From the NCBI RefSeq assembly GCF_900114825.1, contig NZ_FOUI01000006.1, forward strand, positions 104,740-168,739: a stretch of 64,000 nt of DNA. The letters run 5' to 3'. The translations under genes and the position numbers were made by a program. This document shows positions 17,855-26,503 of the stretch, piece after piece (the stretch's first letter is position 1; each line of letters begins with the position of its first letter). The notes under the pieces are model-generated. The model was not told where the DNA came from. It searched no databases and saw only the letters and a program-made list of their open reading frames with translations. The DNA comes from Halopseudomonas yangmingensis. GTDB taxonomy: Bacteria; Pseudomonadota; Gammaproteobacteria; Pseudomonadales; Pseudomonadaceae.

Positions 17855-19288
17855 TCAGATGCCGCGCGGCAGTTGTTCGAGGATGCCCGGGGCGTGGTAT
17901 TCGCCTTCCGGCAACTGGGCGGTTTCTGCCAGCGGCTGGGTCACCCACTGCAGGATCTCGTGGTAGCGGCGGATGTTCTGCACATAGTGCACCGGCTCGT
18001 TGCCACGCGCATAACCGTAGCGGGTCTGGCTGTACCACTGTTTCTTTGACAGCAGTGGCAGGTGGTCCTTGACGTCGATCCAGCGGTTCGGGTCGCGGCC
18101 ATTACCGCTGGTCAGCTTGCGCGCGTCGTCCAGATGGCCGAGGCCGACGTTGTAGGCGGCCAGGGCAAACCAGGTGCGGTCTGGCTCGGGGATCTCGGTG
18201 GACAACTGGTCGCGCACCCAGACCAGGTAGCGGGCGCCGCCAAAAATGCTCTGTTGCGGGTCGATGCGGTTGGTCACGCCGACAAATTTGGCGGTTGGCA
18301 GGGTCAGCATCATCAGCCCGCGCACGCCGGTGGGTGAGCGTGCATCCGGGTCCCATAGGGATTCCTGGTAGCCCATCGCGGCCAGCAGCCGCCAGTCCAG
18401 TCCGTACTGGTCGCCGGCCTGACGGAACCATTGCTCGTAACGTGGCAGGCGCTGTTGCATGTGCCGGGCGAAGGCGCGTGCGCCGACGTAATCGAGCACG
18501 TCGGAGTGCCCGTAGAAGCGCTCGATCAACTGATCCAGCGTACCGTCAGAGCGTACCTGCTGGAAAAAGTCGTTGACCGCCCGCAGCAGGCTGTCATCAC
18601 GGGTGCCGGCCAGTGCCCAGGCCATCGGCCGGGGATTGCCCAGGTCGAAGCCGATGTGTACCGCCGGATAAAAGGCTTGGTTGACGCTGACTTCGTTGGA
18701 GTAGACCAGGGCATGGTCAATTTCGCCATCGTTGACCATGCGCAGCAGGTCGACTACTTCCAGTGAGTCGGACTCCTCGAACACCAGATCGGGATGCTCG
18801 GTCTGCAACTCGCGCAGCAATTCGGCCAGTGCGCTACCGCGCAGAACCAGAATGCGCTTGTCGTAGAGATCTTCCATTTGGCGTGGCTGACGATTGCCGC
18901 GGCGATAGACCACCTGCGGGGTGACTTCCAGGTAGGGGTCGGTATAGCGCAGTTGCTCTTCGCGCTGCGGGTTGACCGTCAGTCCGGCGGCGGCCAGATG
19001 GGGCCCCTGAGGGCTGCCCAGTTGCTGGTAGAGTTGGTCGAGTGTGTCGGCGGTACTCATGTCCAGGCGCACGCCCAGACTGTCGGCAAAACGCCGGCTC
19101 AGTTCGTACTCCAGACCGGTATGGCCGTGGCGGTCCTGGTAGAAGGTTGTCGGGGTGTTGCGGGTGATGACGCGCAATTCACCCTGGTCGCGAATCTGGC
19201 CGAGCTGGTCGGGTTGTTCGCAACCGCCAAGCAGCAGGGCCAGCAGCAGAGCCGGCAGGGGGCGGGGCAGTCGTTGGAATGCGTGCAT
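17855..19288 (-). CDS. mltF: Membrane-bound lytic murein transglycosylase F
   Basis: MltF cleaves peptidoglycan to give 1,6-anhydromuropeptides. The 477 residues begin with a lipoprotein signal (LLALLLGGC, Cys at about residue 22). Next comes a family 3 solute-binding-type regulatory domain (ELRVITRNTPTTFYQD to about residue 270), then the SLT catalytic domain with Glu in MGYQESLWDP, LMMLTLPTAK and FALAAYNVGLGHL. The ATG at 19288 places the lipobox correctly; the open frame extends 21 codons upstream. It is divergent from purL, the standard Pseudomonas arrangement. Confidence 0.95.
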   Translation of the reverse strand: MHAFQRLPRPLPALLLALLLGGCEQPDQLGQIRDQGELRVITRNTPTTFYQDRHGHTGLEYELSRRFADSLGVRLDMSTADTLDQLYQQLGSPQGPHLAAAGLTVNPQREEQLRYTDPYLEVTPQVVYRRGNRQPRQMEDLYDKRILVLRGSALAELLRELQTEHPDLVFEESDSLEVVDLLRMVNDGEIDHALVYSNEVSVNQAFYPAVHIGFDLGNPRPMAWALAGTRDDSLLRAVNDFFQQVRSDGTLDQLIERFYGHSDVLDYVGARAFARHMQQRLPRYEQWFRQAGDQYGLDWRLLAAMGYQESLWDPDARSPTGVRGLMMLTLPTAKFVGVTNRIDPQQSIFGGARYLVWVRDQLSTEIPEPDRTWFALAAYNVGLGHLDDARKLTSGNGRDPNRWIDVKDHLPLLSKKQWYSQTRYGYARGNEPVHYVQNIRRYHEILQWVTQPLAETAQLPEGEYHAPGILEQLPRGI

Positions 19289-19445
19289 GCCCGCAGTATA
19301 GGGAAAAGGCGCTGACGGCAATAGCGTTGCCGTGTCACTGATGCACGGCATGGCCCCGGGCGGCCGCTTGGGGTATTCTATGTGCCTTCAATTTCGCCCC
19401 GGGATGCCACGCGCATTCCCCCTTTCCGACCGAGGCCTTACCGAC

Positions 19446-22400
19446 ATGCATTGCCTGCGTGGAGCCCCCGCCCTTTCCGTTTTCCGTCGTGACAAGCTGC
19501 TGGCCAGACTGCAGGCCAGTGTGCCGGCGGTGACCGGCCTGTATGCCGAGTTCATGCACTTTGCCGAACTGGATGCCGAGCTGGATGATAGCCAGCAGGC
19601 GGTGCTTGAGCGCCTGTTGCGTTACGGCCCGTCGGTGCCGGTGGAGGAGCCGGCTGGCAAGCTGCTGCTGGTGGTGCCGCGTTTTGGCACTATCTCGCCC
19701 TGGTCGAGCAAGGCCACCGATATTGCGCGCAACTGCGGCCTGGGTATGATCCGCCGGCTGGAGCGCGGCATTGCCTACTACGTTGATGGCAAGCTCGGGC
19801 CCAAGCGGCTGGAGCAGGTGCGTGCGCTGCTGCACGACCGCATGACCGAACTGGTACTGGATTCGCTGGAGGCTGCCGGCCTGTTTGCGCATACCGAGCC
19901 GAAGCCGTTCAACCGCGTAGACATCCTCAAGGGTGGTCGCAAGGCACTGGTCAAGGCGAATGTCGAACTGGGCCTGGCGCTGGCCGATGACGAAATCGAC
20001 TATCTGGTGAAGAGCTTCAAGGGTCTCAAGCGCAACCCCAGCGATGTTGAGTTGATGATGTTCGCCCAGGCCAACTCCGAGCACTGCCGGCACAAGATCT
20101 TCAATGCCAGCTGGGACATCGACGGTCAGGCGCAGGACAAGAGCCTGTTTGGCATGATCAAGAACACCTACCAGATGCACAGCGAAGGCGTGCTGTCGGC
20201 CTATAAGGATAACGCGGCGGTGATCGAGGGCAGCGTCGCCGGGCGTTTCTTCCCGCAGCCGGACAGCAACGAGTACCGCGCGGTTGAAGAGCCGGTACAC
20301 ATTCTGATGAAGGTCGAGACGCACAACCACCCGACCGCCATCGCGCCGTTCCCCGGCGCCTCCACCGGCTCCGGTGGCGAGATCCGCGACGAAGGCGCGA
20401 CCGGTCGTGGCGGCAAGCCGAAGGCCGGCCTGACCGGCTTTACCGTGTCCAACCTGCGGATTCCCGGTTTCGAGCAGCCCTGGGAAGAGGACAACGGCAA
20501 GCCCGGCCGTATCGTCACCCCGCTGCAGATCATGATCGAAGGCCCGCTGGGTGGCGCGGCCTTCAACAACGAATTCGGTCGCCCCAACCTGACCGGCTAT
20601 TTCCGTACCTTCGAGCAGACCCTGGCCTCGCCGCGCGGTCCGGAAGTGCGTGGCTACCACAAGCCGATCATGCTGGCGGGCGGTATGGGTAACATCCGCG
20701 CCGAGCACGTGGAAAAGAACGAGATTCCGGTCGGTGCGAAGCTGATCGTGCTCGGCGGCCCGGCCATGCTGATCGGTCTGGGTGGTGGTGCGGCCTCGTC
20801 GATGGCCACCGGTTCCAGTGCCGAGGACCTGGACTTTGCCTCGGTGCAGCGTGACAACCCGGAAATGGAACGGCGCTGTCAGGAAGTGATCGACCGTTGC
20901 TGGCAACTCGGTGAGAAGAACCCGATTGCCTTTATCCACGATGTCGGTGCCGGCGGCCTGTCGAATGCCTTCCCCGAACTGGTCAACGACGGCGAGCGTG
21001 GCGGACGTTTCGAGCTGCGCAATGTGCCGAATGACGAGCCGGGCATGAGCCCGCTGGAAATCTGGTCCAACGAATCCCAGGAGCGCTATGTGCTGGCAGT
21101 GGCGGAGCAGGACTTCGAGCGCTTCCAGGCCATCTGCGAGCGCGAGCGCTGCCCCTTTGCCGTGGTCGGCGAAGCTACCGAAGAGCGCCATCTGCTGCTG
21201 AATGACAGCCACTTCGACAACCAGCCGGTCGACATGCCGCTGTCGGTATTGCTCGGCAAACCGCCGCGCATGCACCGCAGTGTCACTCGTGAAGCTGAGC
21301 TGGGCGACGACTTCAGTGCCGACATGCCGCTGGAAGAGGCCGCCCTGCGCGTGCTGCGCCTGCCGGCAGTGGCCAGCAAGAGCTTTCTGATCACCATCGG
21401 TGACCGCTCGATTACCGGTCTGGTGGCGCGTGACCAGTTTGTCGGTCCCTGGCAGGTGCCGGTGGCTGATTGCGCAGTGACCGCTGCCAGCTTTGATGTC
21501 TACACCGGCGAAGCCATGGCGATGGGTGAACGCACCCCGCTGGCGCTGCTGGATGCGGCGGCCTCCGGGCGCATGGCGGTGGCTGAAACCGTCACCAACC
21601 TGGCCGCTGCGCGGATCGGCAAGCTGTCGGATATCCGCCTGTCAGCCAACTGGATGGCCGCCGCCGGCCACCCCGGTGAGGATGCACGGCTGTACGATGC
21701 GGTGCAGGCGGTGGGCATGGAGCTGTGCCCGCAGCTGGGCATCACCATCCCGGTGGGCAAGGACTCGATGTCGATGAAGACCCGCTGGAACGATGGGGGC
21801 AGCGAGAAGAGCGTTACCTCGCCGATGTCGCTGATCGTTACCGGTTTTGCCCCGGTGCAGGATGTGCGCGCTACCCTGACCCCGCAACTGCGCCTCGACC
21901 AGGGCGAGTCCGACCTGATCCTGATCGATCTGGGGCGTGGCCAGAACCGCCTTGGCGGCTCGGCGCTGGCCCAGGTCTACAACCGCATTGGCCAGACGGG
22001 TCCGGATCTGGATGACGCTGAAGACCTGAAGGCCTTCTTTGCGGTGATTCAGGGGCTGAACAACGATGCTCAGCTGCTGGCCTACCACGACCGCTCCGAC
22101 GGCGGCCTGCTGGCAACCCTGGCAGAAATGGCCTTTGCCGGTCACTGTGGCCTGAGCGTCAGCCTTGACGTGCTGGCCGATAGCGACGCCGAGCTGCCCG
22201 CCGTACTGTTCAACGAGGAACTGGGTGCGGTGATTCAGGTGCGTCAGGCCGATACCGAAGCGGTTCTGGCCCAGCTGTCCGCCGCCGGCCTTGGCGACTG
22301 CAGCGCGGTGATCGGTCAGCCGCAGCGCGAGCAGTTGCTGGACTTCGGCTTCAATGGCAACAGTGTGCTGAGTGGCAGTCGTGCCAACTGGCAGCAAGTG

Positions 22401-23336
22401 TGGAGCGAAACCAGCTGGCAGATCCAGCGCCTGCGTGACAACGTCGAGTGCGCCGATCAGGAGTTTGAGATTCTGAGCGATGACGCCAACCCGGGCCTGA
22501 ACGCGCTGCTCAGCTTCGACATCAACGAAGATGTGGCAGCGCCACTGATCAATACCGGCGTGCGCCCGCGGGTGGCGATCCTGCGCGAGCAGGGCGTCAA
22601 CGGTCAGGTGGAAATGGCCGCCGCCTTTACCCGCGCCGGCTTTACCGCGATCGACGTGCACATGAGCGACATTCTGGCTGGTCGCGTGGATCTGGCTGAG
22701 TTCCGTGGACTGGTCGCCTGTGGCGGCTTCTCCTACGGTGACGTGCTGGGTGCCGGCGAAGGCTGGGCCAAGTCGATCCTGTTCAACGCCCAGGCCCGCG
22801 ACGCCTTCAGCGCCTTCTTCCAGCGCCCGGATACCTTCGCCCTGGGTGTGTGCAACGGCTGCCAGATGCTCTCCAACCTGCGCGAGCTGATCCCCGGCAG
22901 CGACCACTGGCCGCGCTTTGTACGCAACCGCTCGGAGCAATTCGAGGCGCGTGTGGCGATGGTCGAAGTGCAGGCCTCGCCGTCGATCTTCCTCAGCGGC
23001 ATGGTCGGCTCGCGTCTGCCGATCGCCATTGCCCACGGCGAAGGTCATGCCGAGTTTGCCGACAGCTGTGCGGTGGATGCCTGCGAGGCCAGCAACAGCG
23101 TGGCACTGCGTTACATCGATAACCGTGGCCGCATGACCGAGCGCTACCCGGCCAACCCCAACGGCTCACCGCGTGGCATTACTGGTCTGACTACCCGTGA
23201 TGGTCGCGTGACCATCATGATGCCGCACCCCGAGCGGGTGTTCCGTGCCGTGCAGAACTCCTGGCACCCGGATGACTGGAGCGAGGACGGCGGCTGGATG
23301 CGCATGTTCCGCAACGCACGGGTCTGGGTCGGCTGA
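19446..23336 (+). CDS. purL: Phosphoribosylformylglycinamidine synthase
   Basis: PurL converts FGAR, glutamine and ATP to FGAM in de novo purine synthesis. At 1,296 residues it is the large single-chain form of Proteobacteria. It has an N-terminal PurS-like domain, two AIRS-type ATP domains ([29 protein letters not shown]) and a C-terminal class I glutaminase with nucleophile C1136 ([10 protein letters not shown]), H1261 and E1263 (PHPER). I use the ATG at 19446 because [11 protein letters not shown] matches the family N-terminus and GAGG precedes it; the frame is open for 38 codons further upstream. A terminator follows. Confidence 0.97.
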   Translation: MHCLRGAPALSVFRRDKLLARLQASVPAVTGLYAEFMHFAELDAELDDSQQAVLERLLRYGPSVPVEEPAGKLLLVVPRFGTISPWSSKATDIARNCGLGMIRRLERGIAYYVDGKLGPKRLEQVRALLHDRMTELVLDSLEAAGLFAHTEPKPFNRVDILKGGRKALVKANVELGLALADDEIDYLVKSFKGLKRNPSDVELMMFAQANSEHCRHKIFNASWDIDGQAQDKSLFGMIKNTYQMHSEGVLSAYKDNAAVIEGSVAGRFFPQPDSNEYRAVEEPVHILMKVETHNHPTAIAPFPGASTGSGGEIRDEGATGRGGKPKAGLTGFTVSNLRIPGFEQPWEEDNGKPGRIVTPLQIMIEGPLGGAAFNNEFGRPNLTGYFRTFEQTLASPRGPEVRGYHKPIMLAGGMGNIRAEHVEKNEIPVGAKLIVLGGPAMLIGLGGGAASSMATGSSAEDLDFASVQRDNPEMERRCQEVIDRCWQLGEKNPIAFIHDVGAGGLSNAFPELVNDGERGGRFELRNVPNDEPGMSPLEIWSNESQERYVLAVAEQDFERFQAICERERCPFAVVGEATEERHLLLNDSHFDNQPVDMPLSVLLGKPPRMHRSVTREAELGDDFSADMPLEEAALRVLRLPAVASKSFLITIGDRSITGLVARDQFVGPWQVPVADCAVTAASFDVYTGEAMAMGERTPLALLDAAASGRMAVAETVTNLAAARIGKLSDIRLSANWMAAAGHPGEDARLYDAVQAVGMELCPQLGITIPVGKDSMSMKTRWNDGGSEKSVTSPMSLIVTGFAPVQDVRATLTPQLRLDQGESDLILIDLGRGQNRLGGSALAQVYNRIGQTGPDLDDAEDLKAFFAVIQGLNNDAQLLAYHDRSDGGLLATLAEMAFAGHCGLSVSLDVLADSDAELPAVLFNEELGAVIQVRQADTEAVLAQLSAAGLGDCSAVIGQPQREQLLDFGFNGNSVLSGSRANWQQVWSETSWQIQRLRDNVECADQEFEILSDDANPGLNALLSFDINEDVAAPLINTGVRPRVAILREQGVNGQVEMAAAFTRAGFTAIDVHMSDILAGRVDLAEFRGLVACGGFSYGDVLGAGEGWAKSILFNAQARDAFSAFFQRPDTFALGVCNGCQMLSNLRELIPGSDHWPRFVRNRSEQFEARVAMVEVQASPSIFLSGMVGSRLPIAIAHGEGHAEFADSCAVDACEASNSVALRYIDNRGRMTERYPANPNGSPRGITGLTTRDGRVTIMMPHPERVFRAVQNSWHPDDWSEDGGWMRMFRNARVWVG

Positions 23337-23358
23337 ACAGGTTTTCAGGCATCCCCTT

Positions 23359-23388
23359 TACCCCGGCCCTGTGCCGGGGTATTTGTTT
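23359..23388 (+). terminator. purL terminator
   Basis: TACCCCGGC (23359-23367), a 5-base loop and GCCGGGGTA (23373-23381) are followed by TTTGTTT, 22 bases after the purL stop. Confidence 0.8.
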
Positions 23389-23419
23389 CTGCAACCGCAC
23401 ACGTATTCGAGGGCTGCTG

Positions 23420-23590
23420 ATGAACAAGCTCAATCCGGCCAAGCTGGCCAACAGCAAGTGGACGGCACTGAAGCCGGTGAACCGGGAGAAGCATTTTCTG
23501 GTCACCGAGGTCGAGTATGACGAGGAGGGCGTAGTGCAGTCCTGCACGCTGGAGGCGGTGATTTCCCGGCGCGAATATCCGATCGACTGA
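23420..23590 (+). CDS. TIGR02450 family small protein
   Basis: This is a 56-residue open frame read directly from the sequence. The protein begins MNKLNPAKLANSKWTALKPV and continues REKHFLVTEVEYDEEGVVQSC, LEAVISRREYPID. The L-NP-KL--SKWTA and EKHFLVT...LEAV-SR patterns are those of TIGR02450, a family of small conserved gammaproteobacterial proteins without known function. The ATG at 23420 has GAGGG at suitable distance (23410-23413). It begins 32 bases after the purL terminator and appears monocistronic. Confidence 0.85.
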   Translation: MNKLNPAKLANSKWTALKPVNREKHFLVTEVEYDEEGVVQSCTLEAVISRREYPID

Positions 23591-23913
23591 ACCGAGTTGA
23601 AAGACAGCGCTGTCTGGGGGCAGGGCTGGAAGTAGCCGCTCGGTCGCAGCCGCAGCTCAGTCATGGGGCAAGGCAGGCCTTACGACAAATTGCAGGACTC
23701 GATCAAACGGGAGGCCGGCATGAGAGCACTATTGCTGACGGGGTGTTTGCTGAGGCTGGGTCGAGGCGGCGAAGGTGCGTGGCTTTGACACTGAAAAGCT
23801 GATTATCGTAGGGCACTGAGGCGTTCAATCTGTATTTTTGTATTGTTTGGTTGCTTATTTGGCGATTGACGCAAAAAGATTTCCCTCGGCATTGTTGCGT
23901 TGTGCGCTGTCTG
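23591..23913. other. Gene-free stretch
   Basis: I see no supported gene here. A 41-codon frame at 23663-23788 and a short frame ending VRGFDTEKLIIVGH near 23819 look like decayed coding sequence, but neither matches a family I know. No terminator or RNA gene is evident. Confidence 0.5.
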
Positions 23914-24339
23914 TCAGTTGGCCTTCAGTGGTGGCGGTCCGAGTATCCTGCTGGTCAGCTTCACATACCAGGCGGCCGCCTGAACCTGGACGATATAGGC
24001 CAGGGCAATCAGCAGCGCCGCGCTCAAAAACAGTTTGCCGATCAGGTAGCGCTGCGTCAGATTGCCCAGCAGCAAGGGCAGAAAGACGATAAGGACTATC
24101 TGCATAAAGACCGAGGTGAGGGGTATGTCGATCACTGTCCCCAGCAGGCCTTTCAGGTACAGCGGTGCCAGCAGAGAACCGGCCAGCAGGCCGGTCAGCA
24201 GCAGGGCCAGGCGCACAAAGGGCTGGTTGGGGAAGAACAGCAAGCCGGCAGCGTAGCCGATGGCGGACACCACTACAAAGTTGATCAGCTGGATAACCCA
24301 CAACAACTTGCCACTGCCACGCCTGACCAGTTGCTGCAT
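23914..24339 (-). pseudogene. Small membrane protein, possible remnant of a bile-acid:sodium/arsenite symporter
   Basis: The frame has 141 residues and about four hydrophobic helices. Segments such as YAAGLLFFPNQPFVRLALLLTG and PLYLKGLLGTVIDIPLTSVF, then IVLIVFLPLLLGNLTQRYLIG, recall pieces of the BASS/ACR3 symporter family, whose members are 300-350 residues. The pieces seem brought together by internal deletion: the usual stretch between the LLLT and PLYL motifs is missing, and the N- and C-terminal helices are lost. The ATG has AGGGAG at good spacing, so it may still be translated. Either it is a degraded transporter gene or an unrelated small membrane protein; I favour the former weakly. 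Confidence 0.45.
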
Positions 24340-24452
24340 GGCGCGCTCCCTGATCAGACCCTGGAATGTGAATGACGTGAGGCAAGCCTACTACCAACAG
24401 GCGGCCCTGCTCAGTGACCTGGGTCACCAAGCAGATGCGGTTGCTGCAGGCT

Positions 24453-24656
24453 TCAGTTGACCGGTTTTTCCTGCTTGAGGCCGATTTTTTTCAACATGAC
24501 CATCGCCGGACACCACTTGGTGAAAGCTGACTGGATCAGGTTGAGTGCGATAAAGCCGGTGAACAGCAGCCAGGCCGGGTTGACGAAGTGCGCCAGCAGG
24601 ATGGAAATCAGGATAAACACGCCAGCCATCAGGCGAAGGCCTTCGTTGATTGTCAT
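24453..24656 (-). CDS. DUF2892 family inner-membrane protein
   Basis: The protein has 67 residues with two hydrophobic helices (LMAGVFILISILLAHF and AWLLFTGFIALNLIQSAF) and the family's closing motif FTKWCPAMVMLKKIGLK. The same module is the C-terminal membrane part of YgaP-type rhodaneses. Function unknown. The ATG follows AAGGAG with 7-8 bases spacing. It lies downstream of the peroxidase on the same strand but behind that gene's terminator, so it probably has its own promoter. Confidence 0.85.
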   Translation of the reverse strand: MTINEGLRLMAGVFILISILLAHFVNPAWLLFTGFIALNLIQSAFTKWCPAMVMLKKIGLKQEKPVN

Positions 24657-24820
24657 GGAAGTGACTCCTTCATGGGGGTTGTTCTTATACTCTACCCTGT
24701 ATTTCAGGTTTTGCCATGATGCTGATCAGTTGGAGAGGTTTGAATTCATTTTGTTTGATGTTCGCGGGCTGGATTCGGCATTGTCAGGTTGCCGTGCCTT
24801 GCGGCGCCCGGACATAAATG

Positions 24821-24854
24821 ACAAGGCCCCGGCCATTGCTGGTCGGGGCCTTGT
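24821..24854 (-). terminator. Terminator of the cytochrome c peroxidase gene
   Basis: ACAAGGCCCCGGCC (24821-24834) and GGTCGGGGCCTTGT (24841-24854) form a long GC-rich stem with one mismatch and a short loop. On the minus strand it lies 17 bases past the peroxidase stop. Confidence 0.8.
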
Positions 24855-24871
24855 GCATCACGCCTGCTGTA

Positions 24872-25876
24872 TCAGTTCTTTTCGAACGGCACCGGACGCG
24901 GTGTGGCGTTGGTAGAAGGCGGCAGGATCGGCATGGCGAAGCTCGGCTGCTCACCGGTCAGGGTCTTGAGGAAGGCCGTGATATTGCCGATTTCCTCATC
25001 GCTCAGCTGGCGGCCAAGTTGCAGGCGGGCCATCACATCAACCGCCTTTTCCAGCTCCCAGTAGGCACCATCGTGGAAGTAGGGGTAGGTCAGTTCGACG
25101 TTGCGCAGGGTCGGTACCTTGAAGTTGAAGCGGTCGCGGTCATCACCGGTGACCGATACGCGGCCTTCTGCCGGGTTGTCAGTGACATAGGGCTCGACAA
25201 CCCCCATGCGCTGGAACGAGGTGCCACCCGCTGCCGGGCCGTTGTGGCAGGCGGTGCAGCCGATTTCCTTGAACTTGTTATAGCCGGCCAGTTCCTGGGT
25301 ATTCAGGGCGCTGTCATCCCCCTTGAGCCACAGGTCGAAGCGCGAGTTCGGGGTAACCAGGGTTTCCTCGAACACCGCGATGGCGTCGGTGACGTGGTCA
25401 ATGGTGATATCTTCGGTGCCGTAGATGGCCGCAAATTCCTGGCGGTACTGCGGAATCGAGCGCAGTACATCAATCGCCAATACGTGGCTGGAGGCCATTT
25501 CCATCGGGTTGGCGATCGGACCACCGGCCTGCTCCTGCAGGTTGGCGGCGCGGCCATCCCAGAACTGCGCGACACTCAAGCTGGAGTTGAGTACGGTTGG
25601 CGAGTTGATCGGGCCTTCCTGCCAGTTGTGACCGATCGAGGTCGGCAGGTTGTCACTGCCACCCATGCTCAGGTTGTGGCAGGAGTTGCAGGAAATGAAG
25701 CCCGAGCGCGACAGGCGCGGATCAAAGAACAGCTTCTTGCCCAGTTCGGCTTTGGCCGGCTCGGTGATCACGGCGGGCTCAATGGGCTTGATCAGTTCGC
25801 TGGCAACACGGTCGGCCATGGCGGGCATGGCCATGCTGGCAGCGATGATGGCGGTAGCAATCAACGGATATTTCAT
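24872..25876 (-). CDS. ccp: Di-haem cytochrome c peroxidase
   Basis: This is a periplasmic enzyme that reduces hydrogen peroxide using small c-type cytochromes. The 334 residues begin with a signal peptide (IATAIIAASMAMPAMA). Two CxxCH haem sites are present: CNSCH at residues 63-67 and CTACH near 207, in the usual spacing for the bacterial CcpA/MauG family. DPRLSRSGFISC and TLRNVELTYPYFHDG are typical. The ATG at 25876 follows AGGAGAGATCCC; the open frame extends far upstream but without a signal peptide. An inverted repeat lies about 90-115 bases upstream. In Pseudomonas the orthologue is anaerobically induced through ANR, but I see no clean ANR box here. Confidence 0.93.
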   Translation of the reverse strand: MKYPLIATAIIAASMAMPAMADRVASELIKPIEPAVITEPAKAELGKKLFFDPRLSRSGFISCNSCHNLSMGGSDNLPTSIGHNWQEGPINSPTVLNSSLSVAQFWDGRAANLQEQAGGPIANPMEMASSHVLAIDVLRSIPQYRQEFAAIYGTEDITIDHVTDAIAVFEETLVTPNSRFDLWLKGDDSALNTQELAGYNKFKEIGCTACHNGPAAGGTSFQRMGVVEPYVTDNPAEGRVSVTGDDRDRFNFKVPTLRNVELTYPYFHDGAYWELEKAVDVMARLQLGRQLSDEEIGNITAFLKTLTGEQPSFAMPILPPSTNATPRPVPFEKN

Positions 25877-25964
25877 GGGATCTCTCCTGGTCCTGGATAA
25901 GGCAAGTGTTCGCAGGGCGTTTTTGATTTTATTGTTCTGTTTGAGACAATTGTCACTAATAACA

Positions 25965-25990
25965 ATGACCAAAACGTTGACTTTGGTCAT
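25965..25990 (-). promoter_or_regulatory. Inverted repeat upstream of ccp, candidate operator
   Basis: ATGACCAAA (25965-25973) and TTTGGTCAT (25982-25990) are perfect 9-bp arms with an 8-base spacer. Just closer to ccp is a second palindrome, GACAATTGTC (25945-25954). The arrangement suggests a dimeric regulator. The divergent transcript toward the DAHP synthase leader could also be affected. Regulator unknown. Confidence 0.5.
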
Positions 25991-26080
25991 GGAAACCCCT
26001 TGAAACGTACAAGTCCTTCCAGTTTGTATGGTTATGCATGTAACAAATTGTGTTGCTATCGCAGGCGCTGCCTGCCGATC

Positions 26081-26109
26081 TTGCAGCAGTGCCGAGGATT
26101 GGCTAGAGT
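26081..26109 (+). promoter_or_regulatory. Candidate sigma-70 promoter for the DAHP synthase leader
   Basis: TTGCAG (26081-26086), 17 bases, TAGAGT (26104-26109). It would start transcription near 26116, about 19 bases before the first leader peptide, the short 5' end typical of attenuated operons. Confidence 0.4.
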
Positions 26110-26134
26110 TGTCGAAGATTTTCTGGAGATTCGC

Positions 26135-26251
26135 ATGACCAACGCATCCACCCCGCTTGTATCGCCCCGGCACATGCTGCAGGCAAGCGCGGTTGTGTCT
26201 GTGGTTTCTGTGTTCTTCTTTGGGTACTGGTATCGCCACAGGCGCGCCTGA
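26135..26251 (+). CDS. Putative aromatic leader peptide (attenuator)
   Basis: This is a 38-codon open frame with a clear GGAG six bases before the ATG. It begins MTNASTPLVSPRHMLQ and ends VFFFGYWYRHRRA, so six of seven consecutive codons specify Phe, Tyr or Trp. Fourteen bases after the aromatic run the frame stops. A strong T-tailed hairpin follows 46 bases later, and the next full gene is a DAHP synthase, the entry enzyme of aromatic synthesis. This is the layout of a transcription attenuator: stalling at scarce aromatic tRNAs would change folding downstream. GGGTACT (26222-26228, inside the aromatic codons) can pair with AGTACCC (26251-26257), which in turn lies in the loop of GCGCCTG/CAGGCGC (26244-26250/26259-26265). 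The peptide itself probably has no function. A short membrane peptide is the alternative. Confidence 0.65.
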   Translation: MTNASTPLVSPRHMLQASAVVSVVSVFFFGYWYRHRRA

Positions 26252-26297
26252 GTACCCGCAGGCGCCCGGATTCGAGGGTCGCCACCATGTTCATATA

Positions 26298-26329
26298 AAC
26301 CCCGGTCGGCAACCCGACCGGGGTTTTTT
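26298..26329 (+). terminator. Attenuator/terminator hairpin before DAHP synthase
   Basis: AACCCCGGTCGG (26298-26309), loop CAAC, CCGACCGGGGTT (26314-26325) and a run of six T. The stem is perfect over 12 bp. Sitting between an aromatic-rich leader frame and the DAHP synthase gene, it is best read as the regulated terminator of an attenuator. As a plain terminator it would have no annotated gene to terminate. Confidence 0.85.
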
Positions 26330-26366
26330 ATTGTCGATTGATTTGTTGTTTTCCAAGGAGCTTGCC

Positions 26367-26465
26367 ATGTATCGCTACGTCACCCGCTGCTTTTCGTATG
26401 TCTGGTTGTCTGGCTGTTTTGCCCGGTTGTCCAGCGAGCGCTGTATCTGTCGAACCACCAGTTGA
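26367..26465 (+). CDS. Second aromatic-rich short frame before DAHP synthase
   Basis: This 32-codon frame has an excellent AAGGAG six bases before its ATG, a better ribosome site than that of the DAHP synthase itself. Its first 18 residues contain three Tyr, two Phe and one Trp (MYRYVTRCFSYVWLSGCF), and Cys and Arg are also frequent. It stops 38 bases before the DAHP synthase ATG. A GCCGC...GCGGC pair (26467-26488) lies between, directly ahead of that gene's GAGG. It could be a second leader peptide that controls translation of the next gene, or a chance frame. The strong ribosome site argues that it is translated. Confidence 0.45.
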   Translation: MYRYVTRCFSYVWLSGCFARLSSERCICRTTS

Positions 26466-26503
26466 TGCCGCAGCGTGTTGCGCGCGGCCGAGGATGATTG
26501 CCC

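Noticed and set aside
19335..23048. Very long minus-strand frames opposite purL (646 and 468 codons)
   Set aside because: purL is full length and conserved throughout. The frames result from codon bias.
23663..23788. 41-codon frame (starting MGQGRPYDKLQDSIKREAGM)
   Set aside because: No ribosome site of note and no family resemblance; possibly a decayed gene.
26498..26503. TTG start two codons upstream of the DAHP synthase ATG
   Set aside because: The GAGG is only 4 bases from the TTG but about 10 from the ATG, so the ATG at 26504 is preferred.
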